DNA from: Roseiconus lacunae
GTDB lineage: Bacteria > Planctomycetota > Planctomycetia > Pirellulales > Pirellulaceae
DNA: 64,000 nt
Assembly (NCBI RefSeq): GCF_008312935.1
Contig: NZ_VSZO01000005.1
Span: forward strand, 186,001 to 250,000
Direction: 5' to 3'
Positions within the stretch are counted from its first letter, which is position 1, and every line of letters begins with the position of its first letter. Positions 18,786 to 26,887 of this stretch are shown in pieces. The notes beneath the pieces were generated by a model. The model was not told the origin of the DNA. It was given only the letters and a program-made list of their open reading frames with translations, and did no database searches. A program made the position numbers and the translations under genes.

Positions 18786-18907
18786 ACCTTAGTTGTGTCC
18801 TCAACAAACGCGAATTCAACCACGATCGAAATTCAACGGTTCCCGACCATTTGGAAGACAGCTATTTTTTGCGGTTAGGAGTTTCCTTCTGTGCTTGATT
18901 TGCATGT

Positions 18908-21415
18908 TCAATTCTCGTTCTTCCCGTTTTCACTGTAAGCAAGGAGGCGAAGTGCGTTGAAAACGACGACGAGGGTACTCCCTTCGTGGAGCGCGACGGC
19001 GGGGCCGATGTTGAGGCCGAGAATTGTGGCAGGGACGAGGAACGCGACCATGCCGAGACTCATCCATAGATTTTGGCGGATGATGCGGCCGGTGGCACGG
19101 CTGAGTCCGATGGCTAGCGGTAGGTGCTCGAGGTTGTCGGCCATCAGCGCAACGTCGGCGGTTTCAAGTGCGACGTCACTGCCTGCGGCACCCATCGCAA
19201 TTCCGACAGATGCGGATGCCATCGCAGGTGCGTCGTTGACTCCATCGCCAACCATTGCGACCCCGGTTTCGCTGTCAAGCTTCTTGATCTCGGCGACTTT
19301 GTCTTCTGGCATCAAGTCGCCGCGTGCTTCGTCTAGTCCGACGGCTTTGGCGACTGCATCCGCGACTTGTTGGTTGTCGCCAGAGATCATAATCATGCGT
19401 TTGATGCCGAGTTCACGCAGTCGAGCGATTGTGCGTTTGGCAGCTTCGCGAGGTGTGTCCATCAAACCGATGACGCCGAGGTAGCGATCGCCGTGACGAA
19501 CAATCATCGTGGTACGGCCTTCGGATTCAAGAGATTCGACGGCTTGTCGAGTTGACTCAAGTAGCGGCGGACCGTCGACTTCGCTGAACAAGTCGTCTTT
19601 TCCGATGTGAGCCAGTGTGCCTTCAACTTCGGCTTGAATCCCACGTCCGGTAATGCTCTTCAAGTTCATCGCTTCGGGTATTGCAACCGCAGCTAGCGCC
19701 GTCGGCTCACGACTCTCGATCTCCCCCTGGTCCAACTTTATCTTTCCATCACGAACAACCGCTTTGGCGAGTGGATGATTGCTGAGGTCTTCCACGGCGA
19801 CAGCAATCCGCAACAGTTCGGCTTCGCCGACGCCGTCGGCGGGACGAACATCGGTAACACGGGGCTCGCCCTCGGTGAGCGTGCCGGTCTTATCGAAGGC
19901 GACGGAATCGAGCTGTCCGAGACTTTCCAGAGGCCCTCCCCCTTTGACCAAAACGCCGCCTCGCGCCGCCCTCGCGACGCCACTAAGAACCGCACTTGGC
20001 GTCGCGATCGCCAACGCACACGGACTGGCGGCAACCAGGACAGCCATCGCTCGGTAAAACGCATCGCTGAATGATTCGTCGAGAATGAAGGGCGTGAAGA
20101 GAAGCAGGACGACGACCGCGATGACTAATGGTACAAAATACCGTTCAAATCGTTTCGTGAACTTTTGAGTTGGCGAGACTCGCGTTTCTGCTTCGCCGAC
20201 CATTTTGACGACGCGGGCGAGTGTGTTTTCAGATGCCTTCTTGGTGACTTGTATTTCGATCGCACCTGCTTGATTGATCGTACCCGCGAAGACTCGATAC
20301 TCGGAAGCAATCGATTCGGGGTCGGCCGCGGCGGCGTCTCGGTCAGTGACCGGTTGTTTATCGACAGGAACGCTTTCGCCGGTGATGGGTGCTTGGTCAA
20401 CGCTCGAATCACCTTCGATGACAAAGCCGTCCGCCGCGATGCGTTCATCGGGTTTGACGATAATGATATCGCCGAGCTGTAGTTCTTCAACCGCGACTTC
20501 TGTTTCGTTCCCGTCGCGGCGTACTCTCGCGGTTCGCGGGGCAAGTTCCGATAGTGCCTCGATCGCTCGTTTCGCTCTGCCCATCGCGTAACCTTCCAGC
20601 GCGTGTCCAATGCTGAACAGAAACAGCAGCAGCGCGCCTTCGGCCCAAGCTCCTAAAGCCGCAGCACCCGCAGCCGCGACGATCATCAGGAAGTCAATCT
20701 CGAACTTGCCAGCTCTGATCTTCTCGATCGCTTCCTTGATCGTGAAGTAGCCACCGAAGAAGTAGGCGATTACGAACAAGGCTACCGAAATCCAATCGGC
20801 AAATTCAGCGAAGGTTTCTAGCAGCCAGCCGACCAGCAAAAATGCACCGCACAAGACCGCGAAGATGAGCTCGGTCTTTGGACCGAAAATTCCGCTATGA
20901 GCGTGTTTGTGGCCGGCATGACGCTGCGTATGGTGGTGGCCGTCATCATCGTCGTCAAGATCGGCGTGATCATCAACGGGCAGAGAGGTTTGCCACTGAC
21001 GAAAAGCGTTAGCGATTTCTGATTCGCTAGTCAGCGTTCGATCGTATTCTACACGCACCGTTCCATCGGGTGACACGACCGCTTCGAGCACGCCGTCGAT
21101 CCGAGTCAGTCGCGATTCGATCGCTGACGCCCTTCGCGCGTGCATCGACTTTGTAGTAGCGAGCCAATGGCCGTAACGCTGATCCAGTTCAACACCAACT
21201 CGCTTTGCCAGTTCTCGGACTTCACCTGTCGATACGATCGAGGGATCGTAGTGGATGCAGACTTGATCGGGATGTTCCGATTCGGTCCTCAGTAAATGCG
21301 TTGAGTCGATTCCCGCCTTCGTTTGCAGAAGGTCGGCCAATCGTTTGACGCAGTGGTCGTCGGAATCGGGAACGTCGGGAAGGAGCAGTCGTAGTTCAAT
21401 CTTCTCTTTGTTCAT
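18908..21415 (-). CDS. P1B-4-type heavy-metal translocating ATPase
   Basis: The 835-residue pump exports metal from the cytoplasm at the expense of ATP. The membrane metal site motif is SPC (464-466, AASPCALAIATP) rather than CPC, and the last membrane helix carries HEGST (from about 810, followed by LVVVFNALRLL); SPC plus HEG(G/S)(S/T) defines the P1B-4 group (Co, Zn, Cd, possibly Fe). D508 in DKTGTLT is phosphorylated; TGES near 346 and GDGVNDAP are present. The N-terminus (1-150) has two domains resembling degenerate HMA folds without CxxC, then an Asp/His-rich stretch (150-175, DDDDDGHHHTQRHAGHKHAH) that could bind metal. It is the last gene of string A, 236 bases after the methyltransferase-like gene, so it may have its own promoter. 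Confidence 0.88.
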   Translation of the reverse strand: MNKEKIELRLLLPDVPDSDDHCVKRLADLLQTKAGIDSTHLLRTESEHPDQVCIHYDPSIVSTGEVRELAKRVGVELDQRYGHWLATTKSMHARRASAIESRLTRIDGVLEAVVSPDGTVRVEYDRTLTSESEIANAFRQWQTSLPVDDHADLDDDDDGHHHTQRHAGHKHAHSGIFGPKTELIFAVLCGAFLLVGWLLETFAEFADWISVALFVIAYFFGGYFTIKEAIEKIRAGKFEIDFLMIVAAAGAAALGAWAEGALLLFLFSIGHALEGYAMGRAKRAIEALSELAPRTARVRRDGNETEVAVEELQLGDIIIVKPDERIAADGFVIEGDSSVDQAPITGESVPVDKQPVTDRDAAAADPESIASEYRVFAGTINQAGAIEIQVTKKASENTLARVVKMVGEAETRVSPTQKFTKRFERYFVPLVIAVVVLLLFTPFILDESFSDAFYRAMAVLVAASPCALAIATPSAVLSGVARAARGGVLVKGGGPLESLGQLDSVAFDKTGTLTEGEPRVTDVRPADGVGEAELLRIAVAVEDLSNHPLAKAVVRDGKIKLDQGEIESREPTALAAVAIPEAMNLKSITGRGIQAEVEGTLAHIGKDDLFSEVDGPPLLESTRQAVESLESEGRTTMIVRHGDRYLGVIGLMDTPREAAKRTIARLRELGIKRMIMISGDNQQVADAVAKAVGLDEARGDLMPEDKVAEIKKLDSETGVAMVGDGVNDAPAMASASVGIAMGAAGSDVALETADVALMADNLEHLPLAIGLSRATGRIIRQNLWMSLGMVAFLVPATILGLNIGPAVALHEGSTLVVVFNALRLLAYSENGKNEN

Positions 21416-21651
21416 GGTGACGTTTTATCGGTTGTGAAGTCACTGCGAACTTCCCGAAAGCCGGGAGTCGTCCGTGCGGTCGCGACGTTTAGCAGACAGT
21501 CATTGATGTCTCGACGCTCGCGGTGATAGCGACGCGCCCCACCTGCTCGTCGGAAACTTGGAATCCCTCAAATTCGAATCGATTGAGGATGCATTCCACT
21601 CATATGCTGGTGATTCACGGTTTCCTGAAGCGTCGCTTTTCATGTTGGGGA

Positions 21652-22413
21652 TCATTTTGCTGCCTCGTACAAAATTCGCTCGTATTTAAGCCAGCGTCGA
21701 AGTTGGCGTTTCATCACTCGGGCAACGATGTAGGTCAGTATCCCGCTGGCGAGAAGGACGTACCACGAGGTTTCAATTTCGACATTCCCTTCCTGGGCAT
21801 AGTGCATGGCAAATTCGAGTGTCGGAAATGTCAACGCAATCACGGCAACGGCTACGGATTCGGCGCGAATAACTTTGGGGAAGTCGATTGGCTGTTCCGC
21901 GGACCTCCATTGCCGTAGCTTCGGCACGAACGCTGGCGTGCGATTGGCCCACTCCATGAATTTGCGACCGAACTTGCGTCGCAAGAAAATTTCTTCAACG
22001 AACATGATCCGTTCATAGTACAACGTGAACGCCATCGCATAGAATACGATCAACCATGGTGATGCTGAGAGCAATACGATGCCCAGGGCAATTAAGAAAT
22101 TGCCAAGGTACAGTGGATGTCGGACTACCGAATAGAAACCAGATGTATTGAGCGACTCGGCAAGTTGTGTATGCGTGTTTCGTCCCGATGTCCCTTCGGC
22201 AGCGTGGCCGACGGTGTGGCAACGAACGAACAAACCGACCAGCGAGACGCTAAGGCTGAAAATACTCCAAGCGAAATGCAGATTCGGGTTCGACTCGATA
22301 GCCGGGTATCGAAGCACGGCTATTACGATCAGCGGTAAGAACACGAACGGAAGATAGCTGCGCCAACGAAACAGCCATGATCCTGTGCGTTCAAAATCTT
22401 CAATGAGTGGCAT
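21652..22413 (-). CDS. ICMT/PEMT-like membrane methyltransferase family protein
   Basis: ATG 22413 (MPLIEDFERTGSWLFRWR) is preferred over an in-frame start at 22590 whose extra 59 residues are low complexity. The 253-residue protein has four to five hydrophobic helices. The conserved block VVRHPLYLGNFLIALG and a later LYYERIMFVEEIFLRRKFG match the isoprenylcysteine carboxyl methyltransferase / phospholipid methyltransferase family: the RHP-x-Y motif binds S-adenosylmethionine, and the second E-E pair lies in the FVEEIFL helix. Bacterial members often have unknown substrates and frequently sit in metal-resistance clusters, as here between an ABC ATPase and a P1B-4 ATPase. The substrate cannot be predicted. 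Confidence 0.75.
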   Translation of the reverse strand: MPLIEDFERTGSWLFRWRSYLPFVFLPLIVIAVLRYPAIESNPNLHFAWSIFSLSVSLVGLFVRCHTVGHAAEGTSGRNTHTQLAESLNTSGFYSVVRHPLYLGNFLIALGIVLLSASPWLIVFYAMAFTLYYERIMFVEEIFLRRKFGRKFMEWANRTPAFVPKLRQWRSAEQPIDFPKVIRAESVAVAVIALTFPTLEFAMHYAQEGNVEIETSWYVLLASGILTYIVARVMKRQLRRWLKYERILYEAAK

Positions 22414-22599
22414 GTGGTAATGTCGTGATGGGAAGCGAATGGGGCGGTTCCCGGTGCGTCGGCTGGTGAGTGACGCGGTCCGGGAACTTGGCTGACGGCT
22501 GAATGGCAACCGGCAGTGTTCGAGTTGGGAATCAGGGAGGTACGGAGAGGGGGAGACAAGGAGACCATGCTCCCCCACTCTCAACTCCACATCTTCTTT

Positions 22600-23283
22600 T
22601 TAAGCAACTTTTGCTGTCGAAACCTCATGGGTCACTCCAGCGACGAGTCGTATCGTGCGGTGTGCGAACGCGGCGGTGTCGGCGTCGTGGGTGACCATGA
22701 CGATCGCTCGCCCGTCTTGGTGAAATTCATTCAGGTAATTCATTACCTGCTGGCGGGTTTCTGAATCGAGGTTTCCGGTCGGTTCATCGGCCAGGATGAT
22801 TTGCGGATCGTTAGCGAGCGTCCTTGCCAACGCGACTCGTTGTTGCTGTCCTTGGCTCATTTCCGACGGACGGTGATCGGTTCGATCGGACAATCCGACA
22901 CGGTCGAGCATCTCCATCGCACGCTCTTCTTGTTGCTTGGCAGTTTTGCCGGACAACATCAGTGGGATTTGCACGTTTTCGCGAGCGGTCAGCCACGAGA
23001 TCAAGTTGAACGACTGAAAGACGAATCCGATCTTTTGGCCTCGCAACGCCGTGCGCTCTTCGACGGACAGGTCGTACAACGACTGGCCATCGAGCATCAC
23101 GTCGCCGGTTGACGGGGCGAGCATTCCACCGAGGACGGATAGCAACGTGGTCTTGCCACTACCGCTGGGGCCAACGATTGCGATGAAGTCGTTGTCGGGA
23201 ATCGTGAGGTCGGCGTTGTCGAGCGCCGTAACGATCTGGCCTCGGCGTTCGTAAGTCTGGGTAACGGAAGTGAGTTGGTACAT
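22600..23283 (-). CDS. ABC transporter ATPase, LolD/MacB type (cassette A)
   Basis: This 227-residue ATPase has Walker [10 protein letters not shown] (residues 38-46), the LSVLGGM continuation typical of the LolD/FtsE/MacB family, Q-loop FVFQSFNLI, signature [14 protein letters not shown] and Walker [13 protein letters not shown], with the switch His in MVTHD. It lies 69 bases downstream of the FtsX-like permease and should power it. The partner permease is fused to no ATPase, so this is a LolCD/MacB-like mechanotransmission system rather than an importer. It has a close paralogue of the same length at 39706..40389, where Trx-like and permease genes are also duplicated. Confidence 0.9.
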   Translation of the reverse strand: MYQLTSVTQTYERRGQIVTALDNADLTIPDNDFIAIVGPSGSGKTTLLSVLGGMLAPSTGDVMLDGQSLYDLSVEERTALRGQKIGFVFQSFNLISWLTARENVQIPLMLSGKTAKQQEERAMEMLDRVGLSDRTDHRPSEMSQGQQQRVALARTLANDPQIILADEPTGNLDSETRQQVMNYLNEFHQDGRAIVMVTHDADTAAFAHRTIRLVAGVTHEVSTAKVA

Positions 23284-23352
23284 ATCTTGGTTCGACTTGA
23301 AGTGTGTTTATTGATATTGGAAGTGAGATCTTTCGATCACGCGACGCAGCGA

Positions 23353-24582
23353 TCAGGCGTCGTTGAAAACAAGGCAGGGATCGAGACCAGCGGCTCGGCG
23401 GGCGGGCAGTAGGCTGGCGACGACCGCGACGATCGTTGCCGATGCCATCCCCACGCCCAACAGCATCGGCATTGGACGTACATGAATGCCCAGCAACTGT
23501 GGTCCCAGTACTGCGGCGACAATCGTGCCGACAATGAAGCCCACTGCACCACCGGCGAGTCCCAAGATTGCGGCTTTGCCAAGAAACATCCGCGTCACGA
23601 AATTGCGACTGGCTCCGATTGCCATCAGCGTTCCAATTTCTTTGCGACGCTCGGTCACGTTGGCATACATCACACTGGCGATGCTCGCTGCACCGACCAA
23701 CAACAGGATCGACAGAAAGACCCAAGACAAACGCGACATCAAACCGTTGACTGCGACCTGTGTTTGAACAACCTGTGCGATCGTGACGATTCGCGTTTCG
23801 GGAAGTTCGGCGGAAAGGTTCGTGATCAAACCGCCAGCGGCGTCTTCACAGCACGCCATGATTTCGATGACGTTCACCACCGGCCCTGCACCAGACAGGT
23901 CTTGGACGCTGTGCAAGTGAGCGAACATGCGCCCGTCGTCGATCGTGCCGGTCGAAGGCAACACAGTGAGTACTGTGAAATCTTCACCGAATAGAGGCAG
24001 CCTATCGCCAGTTTTCGCTCCAAGTTGGCTTGCGAGATCACCTCCGAGGATCACATCGCGGTCGCCCAGTTCGGCGATGGTACGTGTCGTCGCCAGCGAG
24101 TTCGGATCGTTGTCGACTTCACTGGTGTCAGCGGCGGTCGCACAACAACCGCGATCACTGCCGACCGCATTGCCCAACATACCTAGTCCCTGCCAAGAGG
24201 CTTTGGCTTGAAACTCACTCTTGGGCAGGATGCCGGTCAGTGTGACGGGAATCGTGTCCACGTCTGCCTCGACGCACAACTTGGGAGCAAGGTTTTCAAC
24301 ACCGGGCAATCGAGCGAGCGCAAGACGGGTGACGTATTCCTCGGGCATCGTATGCCCGTGCATGTCGGCACCGTAATAGTCCTGCAGCGTGACGCTCGGT
24401 GGCAGCACCAACACGTTCGCACCGAGCGACTCCATGTCACCGGCGATCTTGCGTTCTGAAAACACGGTGATGTTCTGAATCGCAACAAGCGCTGTGACGC
24501 CAAGCGTGACGGCCAGCAAACTAGTGAGCATCGGCGTCGGCCGTTGCCAGAGTTCTTTCCAAATCAGGTGACGAAGTTTCAT
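23353..24582 (-). CDS. FtsX/MacB-like ABC permease with Cys-Cys motifs (cassette A)
   Basis: ATG 24582 gives 409 residues, the same length as the paralogue at 41019..42248; the frame upstream to 25122 is antisense to another gene and is ignored. One membrane helix (about 18-38) is followed by a periplasmic MacB-like domain ([20 protein letters not shown]) and three C-terminal helices with [15 protein letters not shown] and [11 protein letters not shown], the FtsX core. The periplasmic part carries C103, the pair C146-C147 in GSDRGCC and the pair C244-C245 in [10 protein letters not shown]; both pairs are kept in the paralogue. Such Cys pairs are unusual for MacB-like permeases and suggest metal or redox chemistry. 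The gene lies between the Trx-like secreted protein and the ATPase. Confidence 0.85.
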   Translation of the reverse strand: MKLRHLIWKELWQRPTPMLTSLLAVTLGVTALVAIQNITVFSERKIAGDMESLGANVLVLPPSVTLQDYYGADMHGHTMPEEYVTRLALARLPGVENLAPKLCVEADVDTIPVTLTGILPKSEFQAKASWQGLGMLGNAVGSDRGCCATAADTSEVDNDPNSLATTRTIAELGDRDVILGGDLASQLGAKTGDRLPLFGEDFTVLTVLPSTGTIDDGRMFAHLHSVQDLSGAGPVVNVIEIMACCEDAAGGLITNLSAELPETRIVTIAQVVQTQVAVNGLMSRLSWVFLSILLLVGAASIASVMYANVTERRKEIGTLMAIGASRNFVTRMFLGKAAILGLAGGAVGFIVGTIVAAVLGPQLLGIHVRPMPMLLGVGMASATIVAVVASLLPARRAAGLDPCLVFNDA

Positions 24583-24638
24583 GGAGTCCGTTCCTTGTAA
24601 TTGATGTTGGTTGATTTGAGATTGAAGATTTTGGGAGC

Positions 24639-24657
24639 TGGGAGCGATGGCCTCCCA
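24639..24657 (-). other. Intergenic hairpin before cassette A permease
   Basis: A 6-bp stem TGGGAG/CTCCCA with a 7-base loop lies in the 98 bases between the Trx-like gene and the permease. A similar hairpin occurs at the matching place in cassette B (42412..42431). No T-tract follows, so it may be an mRNA processing or stability element rather than a terminator. Confidence 0.3.
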
Positions 24658-24680
24658 CCTCCCCCTCTCCAAACTTCTTT

Positions 24681-25457
24681 CTAGCGTCGTGCTGGTTGCG
24701 AAGCCTGAGCGGATTTGTGGTGCTTGCAGTTTTCGTCGTCGCAGCATTTTCCTGCGGCGGCTAACTTCTCGGCCAACACTTCGAAACTGACGCTGGCATT
24801 GAAGGTGCCGACCATGACACCTGGAGGTGCCATGAATGCGACGACGGACGTACGCTGGTTGGTGGGAACTCGCAATAGTTTCAGAAACTTGGCTTCGCCC
24901 GGATCGCTCGCCAAAACAGACACGACTTCTGTGCGGTTTGAATACAGCTTGTCCGCCTGAAACTGACGCACGCCGACCGGAATTTCGGTGGACGGAGCCG
25001 GTTGAGCGCACAGCACGACAAGCTTCTTGTCTTGCAATGCCTTGAGACAACTTGCTTGTCCGGGAGAGACAATCGCCGCAGTCAGTTGATGGGAGGTCAC
25101 TTTCTGTGGGAAGACGCTGCATACCGCCCCGTTCGGAGCCAGCACGGCGACAGCTGGCATCGGAATCCGAGTTGCATCGAATTTCTTGACCAATGCCTGC
25201 TCGGCTTTGTCCGCGATCTGAACCGGAACGATCACGGCATCGCGGCGTTCGGCTAATGTGGACTTGATGGTTCCGTGCATGGCCTGAGCAGCGGCATCGT
25301 TGCCGCGATAGAACATCACGAAGGCAAACTGGTTGTTCTGTGCCGCAGTCGCGACGGCTTGCTCGCCGGGACTGGCCGCGTGTGCTGAAGGGCTAACATT
25401 TAAAAAAGCACTCAGCAGCGCCACGGTCAGTCCGTAGGTTGAAACGATCCTTGTCAT
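24681..25457 (-). CDS. Secreted thioredoxin-like double-domain protein with Cys/His tail (cassette A)
   Basis: The start at 25457 gives 258 residues and a clear signal peptide ([20 protein letters not shown], cleavage after SAHA). Two thioredoxin-like domains follow; the first contains [10 protein letters not shown] and [18 protein letters not shown], the second [10 protein letters not shown] and [19 protein letters not shown]. Neither has a CxxC redox motif. The tail [13 protein letters not shown] could bind a soft metal. A paralogue of identical length occurs at 42473..43249 with the same domain order and tail (KCCEDENCKFNK). It lies directly upstream of the permease gene and probably acts with it in the periplasm. 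I know no named family; the fold assignment rests on pattern reading only. Confidence 0.7.
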   Translation of the reverse strand: MTRIVSTYGLTVALLSAFLNVSPSAHAASPGEQAVATAAQNNQFAFVMFYRGNDAAAQAMHGTIKSTLAERRDAVIVPVQIADKAEQALVKKFDATRIPMPAVAVLAPNGAVCSVFPQKVTSHQLTAAIVSPGQASCLKALQDKKLVVLCAQPAPSTEIPVGVRQFQADKLYSNRTEVVSVLASDPGEAKFLKLLRVPTNQRTSVVAFMAPPGVMVGTFNASVSFEVLAEKLAAAGKCCDDENCKHHKSAQASQPARR

Positions 25458-25551
25458 TGGGAAACTCCATTTGGTTTGCCGAAGGTTCAGTGAGCCGTCG
25501 TGTTCGCTCGGCTGACGAACATGGGCCGTTGGAAGTTGCAGATTGTTGGAA

Positions 25552-26082
25552 TCAGTGATCATGTCCTTCGTGGTCGTGATCGTGCGAGATCGTGCCGCGA
25601 TAAGACTTGCCGTTGATGGTCAGAACCAGACGCGGGTCCGCTCCTTCTTCATCAAGGTGATGAGCGAGTTCTTCATTATTGGAGACGAAGCGAGAGGATT
25701 TGCCTTGTGGATCGTTCGTATCCGGTGAGGCGGTCAGCGTGAATTGTTCCGGCTTGCCGTCATGCTTGGCGTTGATTGTGACTTCGGTTGCGTCAATCGA
25801 AACCTGCTCTGTGGCAGCCCCGTTGAGGACATAGATGGTGACTGTCCCTGCATCGTCGTCATGCAGAATCTCGGCGTGATATTCTTCGTTGCCCAACTCA
25901 ATCAGGTCACCATGATGTGGACCTTCGCTCGGATGAGCGTGGCCAGCGTGATCGTCATGCGAATCCATCGTGTTTGGCGGACCGGCAGTTTCTGGACCAT
26001 TAGAATTTTCGTTGGAACAGCCAGCGACAGTCATGGCCATCAACGCGAACGATAGGGTGAGTGAAGCAGAGACGGTTTTCAT
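25552..26082 (-). CDS. His-rich periplasmic lipoprotein
   Basis: The 176-residue protein starts at ATG 26082 with a lipoprotein signal ending in MTVAGC. Behind it lie His/Asp-rich stretches (DSHDDHAGHAHPSEG) and a C-terminal HDHDHEGHDH. The middle (about 65-160) is a beta-rich domain with YHAEILHDDDAGTVTIYVL and VSIDATEVTINAKHDG, the kind found in many proteins beside CusA/CzcA pumps in planctomycetes. It may bind Cu, Zn or Ni and hand it to the RND system. It is 94 bases from each neighbour. In cassette B the matching position is held by the lipoprotein at 43508. Confidence 0.7.
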   Translation of the reverse strand: MKTVSASLTLSFALMAMTVAGCSNENSNGPETAGPPNTMDSHDDHAGHAHPSEGPHHGDLIELGNEEYHAEILHDDDAGTVTIYVLNGAATEQVSIDATEVTINAKHDGKPEQFTLTASPDTNDPQGKSSRFVSNNEELAHHLDEEGADPRLVLTINGKSYRGTISHDHDHEGHDH

Positions 26083-26176
26083 TGCATTCTCCGGTGAGGA
26101 ATGTGGTATATGAAGTGGCTGGCAACCGACTGAACACATTCGAGCGGCTGCCAGCCGTGTTGGCTATTCGTATTGA

Positions 26177-26851
26177 TCAATGTTCGTGATGTGTTTCGAA
26201 GCCGTTGTTTCGCAGCCAATCCTGCCAGCCTGCGGCGGCTTGATGAGATGCGACTTCAACGTGTTTCCACTGCGGACAACGAACGCTGACATCCTTGTGA
26301 CCGCCGTGGTCTTCAGTTCGCACTTCGCATCCGAGCCCCTTCATCAGCGCAACCAGTTCGGACATCTGAGCCGCATCGCGTGAATGAATGGTTTTCCAGT
26401 TCGGCAATAAGTACGAAACTTCTTCTGCTTCGCCGGGACCGTGGTCGTGCCCCGCGTGGCTGTGACCGGCATGGTCATGGCCGGAGTGATCGTGACCATC
26501 GTGAGCGTCATGGCCTGTCCCGTGGTCGGCAGCATGGCCGTGGACAGTCTCGAACCCGGCTTTCTTCAGCCACTCTTCCCACTGGTGAGCCAGCTTGTCG
26601 TTGGCGAGTTCCATAACCTGCCATTTCACAGATCGGTAGATCACATCCGTGTGCCCGCCGTGTGAGTCCATGCGGGCTTCGCAGCCGAGTTTCCTGACAG
26701 CCGCCAAGTGCTGTTCGGCCTTGCGTGCATCATCGAAGTGCATTTCCTTCGTGTTAGACAGGCGGTAGGCGATTGCTTCGCCTGCTTCCGACGCACTCGA
26801 CAGAATCAGGACTGCCAAACAGCAGACGACGGTTTTCGTAACGTTCAACAT
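26177..26851 (-). CDS. Secreted protein with a duplicated domain around a His-rich linker
   Basis: ATG 26851 (MLNVTKTVVCCLAVLILSSA) gives a signal peptide and 224 residues; an ATG at 26884 is possible. Two homologous halves of about 75 residues (around 35-105 and 150-224) each contain LGCE-xR, HGGH-DV and a WK-x(n)-W-WL-GFE ending: LGCEARMDSHGGHTDVIYR and LGCEVRTEDHGGHKDVSVR. They are joined by a stretch of GHDHAGHSHAGHDHG type with more than ten His. The repeated HGGH motif is a likely metal ligand. It sits 36 bases after the RND pump gene, inside string A. The function is unknown, probably a periplasmic metal carrier. Confidence 0.7.
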   Translation of the reverse strand: MLNVTKTVVCCLAVLILSSASEAGEAIAYRLSNTKEMHFDDARKAEQHLAAVRKLGCEARMDSHGGHTDVIYRSVKWQVMELANDKLAHQWEEWLKKAGFETVHGHAADHGTGHDAHDGHDHSGHDHAGHSHAGHDHGPGEAEEVSYLLPNWKTIHSRDAAQMSELVALMKGLGCEVRTEDHGGHKDVSVRCPQWKHVEVASHQAAAGWQDWLRNNGFETHHEH

Positions 26852-26887
26852 GGTTATCTCCTTCAGAGATTCACCGACTGTCACCCG

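Larger units (their letters stand above)
18481..18907. other. Non-coding stretch with terminator and AATTCA repeats
   Basis: Between the recombinase and the convergent P-type ATPase there is no convincing gene. The stretch holds the strong plus-strand terminator at 18579..18609 and a cluster of four AATTCA words (18763, 18781, 18813, 18830), two of which form an inverted repeat. It is a candidate site for recombinase action or the edge of the mobile module. Confidence 0.5.

Noticed and set aside
23353-25122. 589-residue version of the cassette A permease
   Set aside because: The first 180 residues are antisense to the Trx-like gene; ATG 24582 gives the same length as the cassette B paralogue.
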